From: Corynebacterium crudilactis
GTDB lineage: Bacteria; Actinomycetota; Actinomycetes; Mycobacteriales; Mycobacteriaceae
Reading direction: 5' to 3'
Assembly (NCBI RefSeq): GCF_001643015.1
Contig: NZ_CP015623.1
Location: forward strand, 1-64,000
DNA length: 64,000 nt
Made by a program: the position numbers and the translations under genes. The notes beneath the pieces are model-generated. The model was not told the DNA's origin. It did no database searches and was given only the letters and a program-made list of their open reading frames with translations. This document shows, piece after piece, positions 1 to 7,172 of the stretch (within the stretch, counting starts at the first letter, position 1; each line of letters opens with the position of its first letter).

Positions 1-122
1 AGTTGCCTTCGAGGATGACCTCGATGTGTGGTGGGGTGGCGGGAAGATCATGGGGTGTGTCTTTGTAATGGGTGTGGCCACACAAAGGAGTGTTTGTGTG
101 GCCGCGGGGTGGGTTGGGTGAA
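1..122 (-). other. window edge, possible 5' end of a leftward gene
   Basis: On the minus strand a frame with coding character (ending ...PHIEVILEGN at the edge) runs out of the window, and an ATG in another frame lies at 51. I cannot decide the frame or start, so no gene is called. A hairpin lies between this and the helicase gene to the right. Confidence 0.25.
76..103 (-). terminator. hairpin downstream of the helicase gene
   Basis: Perfect 11-bp stem (GGCCACACAAA / TTTGTGTGGCC) with a 6-nt loop, 20 bp past the helicase stop codon. There is no clear U-tract on the minus strand, so it is only a probable terminator. Confidence 0.45.
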
Positions 123-1844
123 TTACCCTTCTAGGGCGCGATCCACCGGCAACCAATCCGCACCAAACAACGAAGCAATATCTTTAAGCATGGAACGATC
201 CGCATCAACGCTGGCAGCCAAACCAGATAGACGTGTCACCATGCGCTGAGCTGCATCTTCCTCAATTGTGCCTTCACCAAAAATCAACGACCAATCACAC
301 ACCTGGCCATCACGGTGCGCCCTGCCCATCATCTGTTGCGCAGCAATGCCGGAATAGCGTGGCTGGTGGAAATACCCGCGCCGTGGGGCTGTCGTGGCCA
401 CCGAACCATCGGACAGTTCCTCCCCTGCGTGCAACGATACCGACGATACTGTGTTCAAAACAGCGACCTTGACCTGTCCTTTTTGAAACATTAGGCGTTG
501 CTCCTCCATGTCGGGTCGGCCACCAAACAGTCGTGCCACTGGGATTCCCCGTTCCTCCAACGCATCTGCAATAGGTTGCGCTGCAGTACCCACATGCTCC
601 ACAGCGACCAACACCTGAAAACCGCTCTCCACATCCATCGCCACTCGATCCACCGTGGAATCAATACGCAAATGCGAAGCCTTTTGTCTGAACCTCGTTA
701 CTGCAGCCAGCCCACGCGCCATATCGTTTCCCTGGCGTGCCAACCGCATTTCCCGCTGGTAGTCGCCCCATTCGGCCAAATAGAGTCGGCGTTGCTCGGG
801 GGACAGTTCGACCGGCAATCCCTCCAAGCTTGGGGCACCCCACGCAGCTTGGCGGTTAATCATCACAGGTGGTGTGGCGTGCAGCATCCAGTCTCGAACC
901 GTGGCAATCGCTTTGTCCCGCACATGTTGGCTGGCTGCAGCGTCATCATCCCACCCCCAAGTACCGAACTTTTTGACCACTGGGAAACCATGCTCCGACA
1001 GCTTTAATCCCAGGTCATTCCACTCTTTCGGGGACTCTCCATGGATTTGAGCAAGGAGCGATGACAGATACAGATATTCCGTGGGGCAATGCCCCGGCGT
1101 CGCCGTCACCGACAACACAAACGGTGTGCTGGCACCAGGAGCGCTGTTGGCTTTGTTGATCCGCTTCATGCGGTTGGTGCGCTGAGAATCGCGCCTAAAC
1201 TGGTGTGCTTCGTCGTTGATGACCACGGTGGGATTGATCCGTGGACGACCGTTGGGGCCGATCAGGTGCTTTAACCCACCATCTGATGACACGATGATCC
1301 AGCGCAGCCCACCATCACCAATGGCCGCGATATTAAGCCTCCACATGGGAATAGTCATGGTCGCTGGCCGATCCACGGTAATCAGCACTGTATCCCCACC
1401 ACGGAGATGGCAGATCGCTTTCGCCGCCAACAGGCACGTAATCGTTTTACCTGTACCAACGCCTGAACCAATAAACGTTCCCCGCCACTTGGCAGCTGCA
1501 GCCTGCACCGCAATCGTGGCGTCCTCAATCTGGGCGGGGCGAGGCTTTCTGGGGGTTGCGGTGGCGTGGTGGGTGGGTGTTTTCTCCCCGTTGAGTTCGT
1601 CCTCCACCCACGCCTCATAGCTGTATGGTTTTGCAGCATACGGCGCTAAATCCGCTGGTAGTTCTTTCCCGACATAGAGGTGACGTTTCAAATCTTGACG
1701 GTAGTGAACGTGCGGTGGTCGGAGTTCAAATGGGAGATGCAGGAGGAAGAACTTTTCCCCCGGCCCTGGGGTGGGTAGTGGTGGGAGTGCTTTTGTAGTG
1801 CGCTTTTTGGGTGCTCTACGAGTACGGGTTCGGGCGGTGGCCAT
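123..1844 (-). CDS. SNF2-type superfamily 2 DNA helicase
   Basis: A 573-residue predicted ATP-dependent DNA translocase of the SNF2/DEAD-like superfamily 2, as found on phages and plasmids. Motifs seen in order: Walker A GSGVGTGKT (about 126-134), DEAH box (about 211-214), motif III SVTATPG, and a C-terminal helicase half ending in motif VI (QQMMGRAHRDGQ). The N-terminus is basic and Thr/Arg-rich. I chose the ATG at 1844; an in-frame TTG 60 bp upstream would add 20 unlikely residues. It is the last gene of a leftward group. A DNA repair or replication-restart role is inferred from family and context; the substrate is unknown. Confidence 0.85.
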   Translation of the reverse strand: MATARTRTRRAPKKRTTKALPPLPTPGPGEKFFLLHLPFELRPPHVHYRQDLKRHLYVGKELPADLAPYAAKPYSYEAWVEDELNGEKTPTHHATATPRKPRPAQIEDATIAVQAAAAKWRGTFIGSGVGTGKTITCLLAAKAICHLRGGDTVLITVDRPATMTIPMWRLNIAAIGDGGLRWIIVSSDGGLKHLIGPNGRPRINPTVVINDEAHQFRRDSQRTNRMKRINKANSAPGASTPFVLSVTATPGHCPTEYLYLSSLLAQIHGESPKEWNDLGLKLSEHGFPVVKKFGTWGWDDDAAASQHVRDKAIATVRDWMLHATPPVMINRQAAWGAPSLEGLPVELSPEQRRLYLAEWGDYQREMRLARQGNDMARGLAAVTRFRQKASHLRIDSTVDRVAMDVESGFQVLVAVEHVGTAAQPIADALEERGIPVARLFGGRPDMEEQRLMFQKGQVKVAVLNTVSSVSLHAGEELSDGSVATTAPRRGYFHQPRYSGIAAQQMMGRAHRDGQVCDWSLIFGEGTIEEDAAQRMVTRLSGLAASVDADRSMLKDIASLFGADWLPVDRALEG

Positions 1845-1944
1845 GGTTTTCACCAATCTTAAATCTGTGGATAGGAAAACACTGCACACCCCAAGAAAAC
1901 GCAAAGGGTGCGCAGTGCGCTGTGGGAAAGCTAGTTGGGGGGAA

Positions 1945-2247
1945 TTACACCTGGGAAAGTGCGGGGCGCAAGCGCGTTTTATCGGGGATCGCCCAGACGT
2001 AGACGATCTGATCCGCTGGCACGTTCAGTCCCTCCAATCCTCCACTGACCAGCCGTGATGCTTCTTCGCCGGTGATTTTAGGATTGTTTTTGAGGGAGGA
2101 CACCACCTGGTTGAGGTATTTTTCTGCAGCACAAATGGCGTCCCATTTTCCATACACCGGTGCGCACACACCGGTTTTCAGCAAAACAACGAGTCGGCCC
2201 CACGCGGGATCGTTGTCTACATACTGTACGAACTGGCACATCGTCAT
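1945..2247 (-). CDS. hypothetical protein, 100 aa
   Basis: Small acidic-neutral protein with no family I recognise; no signal peptide or membrane segment. The ATG at 2247 is preceded by AGGGAAAG at a workable distance. It lies between the helicase gene and a pair of overlapping leftward genes and is probably cotranscribed with them. Confidence 0.6.
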   Translation of the reverse strand: MTMCQFVQYVDNDPAWGRLVVLLKTGVCAPVYGKWDAICAAEKYLNQVVSSLKNNPKITGEEASRLVSGGLEGLNVPADQIVYVWAIPDKTRLRPALSQV

Positions 2248-2273
2248 GATCTTTCCCTAACTGTTGTGTGGAT

Positions 2274-2441
2274 CTAGGTGGGTGAATGTTCAACTCGGAG
2301 GAGCTGTACGGTTTGGTTGTCGATTTCCCTGGTCTGTGGCCAGCCTGTTCCTGCAGGCAGGGGGATGCTGGGGTATTCCCATCCACGTGGATCCACGTAG
2401 ATGCCGCACTCCATGGGTGGGTGACTAGAAGGGGTCGTCAT
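2274..2441 (-). CDS. small hypothetical protein, 55 aa, overlapping its upstream neighbour
   Basis: Reads MTTPSSHPPMECGIYVDPRG onward and ends in VEHSPT. Its start overlaps the last codons of the gene at 2425-3291 in another frame, and AAGGA sits 5 nt upstream of the ATG at 2441; a second in-frame ATG lies at 2447. The codon pattern (GGC, ATC, TAC, GTG, CTG) looks coding across the whole 2274-2424 gap. Translational coupling to the upstream gene is likely. Function unknown. Confidence 0.5.
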   Translation of the reverse strand: MTTPSSHPPMECGIYVDPRGWEYPSIPLPAGTGWPQTREIDNQTVQLLRVEHSPT

Positions 2442-3291
2442 CTCCATCCTTTTCTGGGGATTGGGACTGTGGTTTTTCAGCGAGAAGTGTTGCCAGTGAT
2501 GTTGCCTTAGGGGCATTCTCCGTGCTCGCAGGTGCTGGCACTGCCTCCACGGTGTCCACATCCTCCGCCACCGGCGCCGGTTGTGGGGCAGGTTTCTGCT
2601 CTGGCTCTGGCTCTGGGGTGGGTTGTGGCGTGGCCACCGGCGCTGGCGCTGGCGTGGACACCGGCTCCGGGGTGGGTTCCGGAGTTGGTGTGCGAACAGC
2701 TTCTTCCACAGGGGCGACAGGAATAAACGCCGGGGTACGTGTGCCATCGTCGTGCACAAGAACACCATCGCTGCTCACTGTTGTTGCAGGCAGAGGGTTA
2801 CTTTTCTCGAAGATGGGGATTTCTGGGGCGTCATCAGCACGGATCAGCAACTCCGTGATGTTGGCTTTCCTTTGATTAATGACCGTTGACAGGAACATGC
2901 TGTAACTCAGTCGCAGTGCGATACGCAGCGTGAGTAGACGAAGGTGCTGGTCGTCGCTGTCGGAGGCGAGTTTCATCAGCGCAGCGGTGTCCGCGATGTT
3001 GGCGGGATCTGCAGCAACCAGCGCGCGCACCACCTTCATGTGGGTGAGCGCTGCAAACGTGAACGGGGCGCGGTCATCACCAGAGGGCGCGGTCAAACCT
3101 CCACGGTGGTCTGGTCGCCCATCGGCCAGCCATGGGGATGGGCCAGCCATGGACACGATGTCATTGGTCAGCCTGGTGGAAACTTCGCTCAAAAATGCGC
3201 TGACTGATTCTGGGGTGAAGTGTCGCAACGTGATCTGTGAAGCCGCCAGTCCCAGTTGTTCCACTGAGTCCCGAGTGTTGTGTGAAGCCAT
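2425..3291 (-). CDS. unknown protein with an SSB-like acidic C-terminal tail
   Basis: 288 residues. The first about 150 are helical and globular (Met/Leu/Ala-rich); about 170-270 is a Pro/Ala/Glu/Thr-rich linker (PTPEPTPEPV and similar repeats); the protein ends in DGDDDPF. That layout of globular domain, disordered linker and acidic D-D-x-P-F tail is the layout of single-stranded DNA-binding proteins, although I see no clear OB-fold motif. I infer a replication or repair partner role, perhaps an ssDNA-binding or annealing protein. AGGAGG precedes the ATG at 3291 and a conserved plasmid promoter lies at 3321-3342. Confidence 0.7.
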   Translation of the reverse strand: MASHNTRDSVEQLGLAASQITLRHFTPESVSAFLSEVSTRLTNDIVSMAGPSPWLADGRPDHRGGLTAPSGDDRAPFTFAALTHMKVVRALVAADPANIADTAALMKLASDSDDQHLRLLTLRIALRLSYSMFLSTVINQRKANITELLIRADDAPEIPIFEKSNPLPATTVSSDGVLVHDDGTRTPAFIPVAPVEEAVRTPTPEPTPEPVSTPAPAPVATPQPTPEPEPEQKPAPQPAPVAEDVDTVEAVPAPASTENAPKATSLATLLAEKPQSQSPEKDGDDDPF

Positions 3292-3320
3292 AGTTTCCTC
3301 CTAGTTTTTTCTGTTTCGAC

Positions 3321-3342
3321 AGTTTAGGGGGAGGGTGTTCAC
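3321..3342 (-). promoter_or_regulatory. plasmid-type promoter for the gene at 3291
   Basis: Reading leftward: exact box GTGAACACCC (3342-3333), 6 nt, then TAAACT (3326-3321). About 30 bp lie between the -10 and the start codon. Confidence 0.65.
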
Positions 3343-3381
3343 GAACTGGGTGGGTGGAGGTTGCGCTGGGGTTTTCATGTC

Positions 3382-3412
3382 CGGGCATACGTGAACACCC
3401 CAGTCTTAAAGT
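3382..3412 (+). promoter_or_regulatory. plasmid-type promoter for the RNase H gene
   Basis: CGGGCA (3382-3387), exact GTGAACACCC (3391-3400), 6 nt, TAAAGT (3407-3412). It is divergent from the promoter at 3321-3342; the two boxes are 48 bp apart and form a bidirectional control region. Confidence 0.65.
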
Positions 3413-3469
3413 GTTCACCATCAAACAAAGTTCACAGAACTGCAGCCCCAGATTAAAGAAAGTAGAACC

Positions 3470-4402
3470 ATGAATTGCCTTATCATTCAGCACGAAGTTG
3501 TCAGCACCAGAAAGATCATTATTTCGGGTTCCTATATCGGCGCTGGTGGTGCATCAACCATCAACCGTATTTCGTCATCTGACAAAAGTGATGACACCAT
3601 CGCAGACATGTTTTTGGAGCTGTGGCAAAAAACAGATCCCAACGAAACCACCATCACCTACATCTCCGAACACAAGGTGCGGAGAATCCTCATTGAGCAG
3701 GCAGAACATTTCCCCGGCCTGAAAATCCAGAAAGTAATCACCGGCGCAGCACCCACCGAAGCATGGAAAATCTGCAGAAAAATGCTGTCCGACCTGGTAA
3801 CCGACTACGAAAACGAACACGGCATTAAAAAGAAGCGGAAGACTGCCACGGCAACCCCCGTCGTCGTGGCCACCGACGCATCCAAAGGCAAACTACGCAA
3901 AATGGCCATCAGTGCAGTATCAACCACCGGCGTCATTCGAATCTCCACGGTGGAAGCTGGCCAAGTAGTTGAGGGTGAGTTCGCCGCTGTACTCCTCGCC
4001 CTCAACCACTGGGGTCAAACCAACGAGGATCTACACATCCTCACCGACTCCCTGGACGTGTTTGAACGGCTCAACTCAAAGCCCTCCAACCGCTGGAAGT
4101 CTGATCATGAAAAGAAGTGCCTTGAAAAGATTCAGGAACGCAGGGACGCCAACAAGGTTGTCGAAATTCACTGGGTACGCAGCCACAACGGCCATTTCCT
4201 CAACGACTTGGCCGACCGAGCGGCACTGACTGTTCGACGCTGCAAGCAGTGGGAAATGGACGAGACTTCGAAAGGTTTCATCGACGCATTCCACGAAGAA
4301 CTCCGCGCAGGCCTGGTCGGAAAGGAACCGACAGACTTCATCCACGAAGCCTGCAACGACTTCCTGCCAGCCACGCGGAAAACCCTTGCACTTGCAGCAT
4401 GA
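3470..4402 (+). CDS. RNase H type 1-like protein with N-terminal extension
   Basis: 310 residues. The RNase H fold starts near residue 130: D136 (VVVATDAS), E170 (GEFAAVLLAL), D193 (LTDSLDV) and D249 (NDLADRAAL), with H239 in the RSHN loop, so all four acidic metal ligands are present. It should cut the RNA strand of RNA-DNA hybrids, for example replication primers or R-loops. The 125-residue N-terminal part also looks like an RNase-H-like or partner domain but lacks recognisable ligands. Gene is alone on its strand and convergent with the recombinase gene 5 bp away. Confidence 0.8.
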   Translation: MNCLIIQHEVVSTRKIIISGSYIGAGGASTINRISSSDKSDDTIADMFLELWQKTDPNETTITYISEHKVRRILIEQAEHFPGLKIQKVITGAAPTEAWKICRKMLSDLVTDYENEHGIKKKRKTATATPVVVATDASKGKLRKMAISAVSTTGVIRISTVEAGQVVEGEFAAVLLALNHWGQTNEDLHILTDSLDVFERLNSKPSNRWKSDHEKKCLEKIQERRDANKVVEIHWVRSHNGHFLNDLADRAALTVRRCKQWEMDETSKGFIDAFHEELRAGLVGKEPTDFIHEACNDFLPATRKTLALAA

Positions 4403-4407
4403 AAGAG

Positions 4408-5535
4408 CTAGTCAAGCATGTTATATACAGGGTTACTTCTGGCTGCATCTCTCGTAGCTTTACCCGCACCGCGCGTGTAGCGCTCAGTTGATCGCAGCGA
4501 TTCATGACCTAACAGGTGTTTCAGCTCATGGATGGTCACGTTCGGATCATTCGCAAGCATGGTGGCCACAGTGTGGCGAAGCTGGTGCACGAGCGCTCCT
4601 TGGCTTCTGCTTCCCGTAATTCCAGCTACATCGAAAGCGTATTTCACTCGGTAATACACCGTAGATGGCGTAATCCGCTGGCCTAAATGATTGACGAAAA
4701 CTGGGTCATTGGGCTTCCAGTATTTCCAAATATTTTCCGACCTTCCCTCTTCAACAGGTAGCTTTAACCTGCGACTTTCGAGGTAGTCTTCCAGAACTTT
4801 GGAGACTTCTTTTTCAAAAATCTGTACACGCTCTTTATTGCCTTTTCCCCTGATTTTGAGGGTGCGCGCGCCCGGTTCCTCGTAGATTTCTTTAATGTCT
4901 TTGAAGTCGATGCCACACAGTTCTGATTCTCGCATTCCGGTGACAAGAAACAGCAAAATCATGGCGTGGTCGCGTTCCCTCCACCTCGCAGGATGCGGGG
5001 AGGTGAAGTCTCCGTTGTATTCAACGTCGCTGGCTAATGTGCGGAGTAGTTGGTCAACATCTTCGGAGGAAAGTGGGGTGGGAATTCTGTTGGCGAAGTT
5101 GTTTGCCGCCGTCACCACTTGGCCCATGGGGTTTCGTTCGCTCATTTCATAATCGACCAGGAGCTGGCACATAGAATTCCACACCGTCCAACATTGTTGC
5201 TGGCTTGAGGGCGCTCGGGTGGTGGCGTATTCGTTGAAGGCGTCGCCCAGGTCGTTGCGGTTGATTAGTTCGATGGGTAATGCGTTGGCGGGTTCGCCTG
5301 AGATGTCAGAAAGAATTCGTCCCATCGAGTTGATTGCGTTTCTGTAACTGCGAATGGTGTTTGGTGATTTTCTTTGTCCCTGACAGCGGGATAGGAACCA
5401 TGTTGCTAATTGCGTGATGGTTTCTACTTCGGTTCCCGTGCGCCACTTGTATCGAAATTCTTCTCCAATGGTTTCGACCATTTCAGTTTTTTGTTTGGTG
5501 TTGGGCTTTTTAGAGTTTTCGTTTTGTTCGTCCAT
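4408..5535 (-). CDS. tyrosine recombinase (phage integrase / XerC-D family)
   Basis: 375 residues. An N-terminal SAM-like core-binding domain (about 35-140) is followed by the catalytic domain with R202 (TGMRESEL), K231 (RGKGNKER), H317-x-x-R320 (HQLRHTVA), H344 (LLGHESL) and nucleophile Y353 (ERYTR). All catalytic residues are present. It could resolve plasmid multimers or integrate the element. AGGAAAGAAA precedes the ATG at 5535. A short inverted repeat with a 6-bp centre 226 bp upstream (5761-5787) is a candidate recombination site. Confidence 0.92.
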   Translation of the reverse strand: MDEQNENSKKPNTKQKTEMVETIGEEFRYKWRTGTEVETITQLATWFLSRCQGQRKSPNTIRSYRNAINSMGRILSDISGEPANALPIELINRNDLGDAFNEYATTRAPSSQQQCWTVWNSMCQLLVDYEMSERNPMGQVVTAANNFANRIPTPLSSEDVDQLLRTLASDVEYNGDFTSPHPARWRERDHAMILLFLVTGMRESELCGIDFKDIKEIYEEPGARTLKIRGKGNKERVQIFEKEVSKVLEDYLESRRLKLPVEEGRSENIWKYWKPNDPVFVNHLGQRITPSTVYYRVKYAFDVAGITGSRSQGALVHQLRHTVATMLANDPNVTIHELKHLLGHESLRSTERYTRGAGKATRDAARSNPVYNMLD

Positions 5536-5734
5536 TTTCTTTCCTATTCTTTGTTTTTGTTCAGGATTGAACTTTTTAAGATTCTTGATGTTTGCTGCTT
5601 TTTAATTATAAATAGTCAGTGTGTACCAAGTTTGGAATGTTTACACACTTTCGTCACATTGTCTGGTTTTGAATCGTATTGACTGTTTTGTATCTGTAAA
5701 AATCGGTTCTGCTCAAAAATGGTGCCGCCGTCTC

Positions 5735-5787
5735 ACGGCTTGTAAGCCACTGTTGGGTCACCGGTAAGGCTTCAACGCCTTAAACGG
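5735..5787. repeat. inverted-repeat cluster, candidate recombination core
   Basis: GGCTT-GT-AAGCC lies at 5737-5748. At 5761-5787 CCGGTAAGGC and GCCTTAAACGG flank TTCAAC: two imperfect arms around a 6-bp centre, the geometry of a dif/Xer-like or integrase core site. It lies upstream of the recombinase gene. No biochemical link is visible. Confidence 0.35.
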
Positions 5788-5898
5788 GCGTGTAGAGCAT
5801 TCATGCAGGTCAGAGGGGGTTGGGTGGGTTAGTGAATTTGGGGCAGAAGGAGTCTTTAACGCTTGGGGGAGGGGATTTTGCCTGCTCATGCTCGAATT

Positions 5899-5936
5899 GG
5901 AGAAACGTGGATAATGTCAATTATCCACGTTTCTCC
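5899..5936. repeat. 17-bp perfect inverted repeat with 4-nt loop
   Basis: Left arm starts GGAGAAACGTGG (5899), loop GTCA (5916-5919), right arm is its exact complement (5920-5936). Each arm contains TTATCCACG, one base off a DnaA box, in opposite orientations. There is no T-tract, so it is not an ordinary terminator. Confidence 0.6.
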
Positions 5937-6267
5937 GACTTCTTGCCAGAAGTGCCATCTAGGCGACTTTCCGGAAACTCGAAATGGTCAACATGTTTCA
6001 TATCTAAACATCGTTACTTTTTGGACTATATGTTTAAAAACCATTCAATATTAAATATTGAGACAATGGCTTGAAAACATCTTTCAACAACATGCTTCAT
6101 CAGTGTTCATCAAAAATCATGAATATGACTTTTTGGACGATGTTGGACTTTGTGGGGCTACCGGTTTTTCGAAACTCACTTAACTTTTTGCGCTATTTCC
6201 TAAAAGGTGAATATCTTGCAGTTGCGATCATTCCCTCAACGGACAAAACCTCCACGCCCCAACCCCC

Positions 6268-6299
6268 AACAACGATACTTTTATAAAAGTATCGTTGTT
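6268..6299. promoter_or_regulatory. 32-bp perfect palindrome, operator 1
   Basis: A perfect palindrome built around ATACTTTTATAAAAGTAT (6275-6292), extended by AACAACG / CGTTGTT. It lies about 70 bp upstream of the gene at 6369 and is almost certainly a binding site for a dimeric regulator. Confidence 0.6.
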
Positions 6300-6306
6300 T
6301 ACTTGT

Positions 6307-6324
6307 ATACTTTTATAAAAGTAT
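6307..6324. promoter_or_regulatory. 18-bp palindrome, operator 2
   Basis: Second copy of ATACTTTTATAAAAGTAT. Its centre is exactly 32 bp (about three helical turns) from that of operator 1, so both sites face the same side of the DNA. It lies about 45 bp upstream of the start codon at 6369 and may overlap its promoter. Confidence 0.6.
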
Positions 6325-6368
6325 GATAGTTTCGGGAATGTCATCGACACAGCGCTAAGGAGAAAAAC

Positions 6369-6740
6369 GTGGCTAGGGAAATTTTGACTGCACGACTTGG
6401 GGCACGCAAAGCCACCGATGAACCGACTGTCGGCTGGGTGGAGGGAATGTCCACTGCAGACGCATGGGAACATGGGCGAAGCTGGTGGCGCATGAATCCT
6501 GGCAGGGCCATCGAGTGCGAGTTGATGCTGATCCTTGACCCCGACTACACCGTCATCGCGGTGGGCACCATTGATGGCCTCATGAAAGGCGAAAACTACA
6601 CCGAATTCAAGCGCGCGGAGATTGTTGGTGAAGTGATCGACGACCACGAGTACATGGGCTGCACGGTGAACCGCACCGGCTCCCAGAACCCGATTTCCTA
6701 CGTCACGGATCGAGACATCATCGCCCCCACCGACAGCTAG
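6369..6740 (+). CDS. hypothetical protein, 123 aa, under palindromic operators
   Basis: Starts with GTG at 6369, with AAGGAG well placed upstream. The protein has no signal or membrane segment and begins MAREILTARLGARKAT. I recognise no family. The two palindromic operators just upstream mean that its expression is controlled, unlike most neighbours. A strong terminator follows. Confidence 0.7.
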   Translation: MAREILTARLGARKATDEPTVGWVEGMSTADAWEHGRSWWRMNPGRAIECELMLILDPDYTVIAVGTIDGLMKGENYTEFKRAEIVGEVIDDHEYMGCTVNRTGSQNPISYVTDRDIIAPTDS

Positions 6741-6754
6741 ATTCTTTAGCACTA

Positions 6755-6795
6755 AAACCCACCCACGCTCCCGATTTGGGGAGTGTTGGTGGGTT
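6755..6795 (+). terminator. intrinsic terminator after the 6369 gene
   Basis: Eighteen-base arms (AAACCCACCCACGCTCCC and a near-complement with one or two mismatches) around a 5-nt loop at 6773-6777, followed by TTTCATT. Confidence 0.75.
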
Positions 6796-6909
6796 TCATT
6801 ATTACTGCAATGACAGGCAAAAGCCTGCTCACAGCTCTTAACACCAGGCAGTGCGAGAAAAAGACCACATATACGCGGGGATCACTCCTGTCCCATTATC
6901 TACCCCATT

Positions 6910-7014
6910 CACCTGCATGTCTTATCTGGGGCGGGACTTGATGCGCGAGATTAAGCAGAAACCAATACGCGAACACGTGCGCATAAACGGTCACACCTGC
7001 ATGTCTTATCTGGG
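6910..7014. repeat. pair of 21-bp direct repeats, 84-bp period
   Basis: CACCTGCATGTCTTATCTGG(G) occurs at 6910-6930 and again at 6994-7014. The rest of 6796-7034 shows no coding sequence. The 84-bp spacing is eight helical turns. The repeats may bind a regulator or mark the ends of a small RNA or recombination site. Confidence 0.5.
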
Positions 7015-7034
7015 TTTTTAGGTCTAAAAGTATC

Positions 7035-7066
7035 AAGCCCGCTCCCAGGATTCCTGGTGCGGGCTT
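7035..7066. terminator. hairpin with terminator-like stem
   Basis: AAGCCCGC / GCGGGCTT outer stem with inner CCAGG / CCTGG, 12 bp after the second direct repeat. No following T-run. Confidence 0.45.
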
Positions 7067-7134
7067 AATGATTGAGTCTTATCTTAACCGAACAGCTGCA
7101 GTTTGGACAGTCGCGGCACATACCAAGAAAAAAG

Positions 7135-7164
7135 TCCCCCACCTCAAAGCATCGAGGTGGGGGA
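7135..7164. terminator. bidirectional terminator at the 3' end of dnaN
   Basis: TCCCCCACCTC / GAGGTGGGGGA with a run of T on the + side and a run of A in front, so it works in both directions. It lies 8 bp past the dnaN stop. Confidence 0.8.
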
Positions 7165-7172
7165 TTTTTTGT

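Larger units (their letters stand above)
5536..6368. other. 833-bp non-coding region between integrase and the 6369 gene
   Basis: I find no convincing gene. The stretch is AT-rich and holds, from left to right, the 5735-5787 inverted repeats, a 17-bp perfect inverted repeat at 5899-5936, an AT-rich tract at 5990-6240 and two palindromic operators at 6268-6324. A 71-codon frame at 6071-6286 lacks a ribosome site and coding character. Confidence 0.7.

Noticed and set aside
5701..5830. tRNA or tmRNA-like fragment suggested by short stems and a TTCAA loop
   Set aside because: I could not form an acceptor stem or cloverleaf; the stems are better explained as a recombination or regulatory site.
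6071..6286. A 71-codon + frame upstream of the palindromic operators
   Set aside because: AT-rich, no ribosome site, runs into the first palindrome, no coding pattern.
6910..7014. CRISPR array at the 21-bp direct repeats
   Set aside because: Only two copies, no dyad symmetry, and a 63-bp interval is too long for a spacer.
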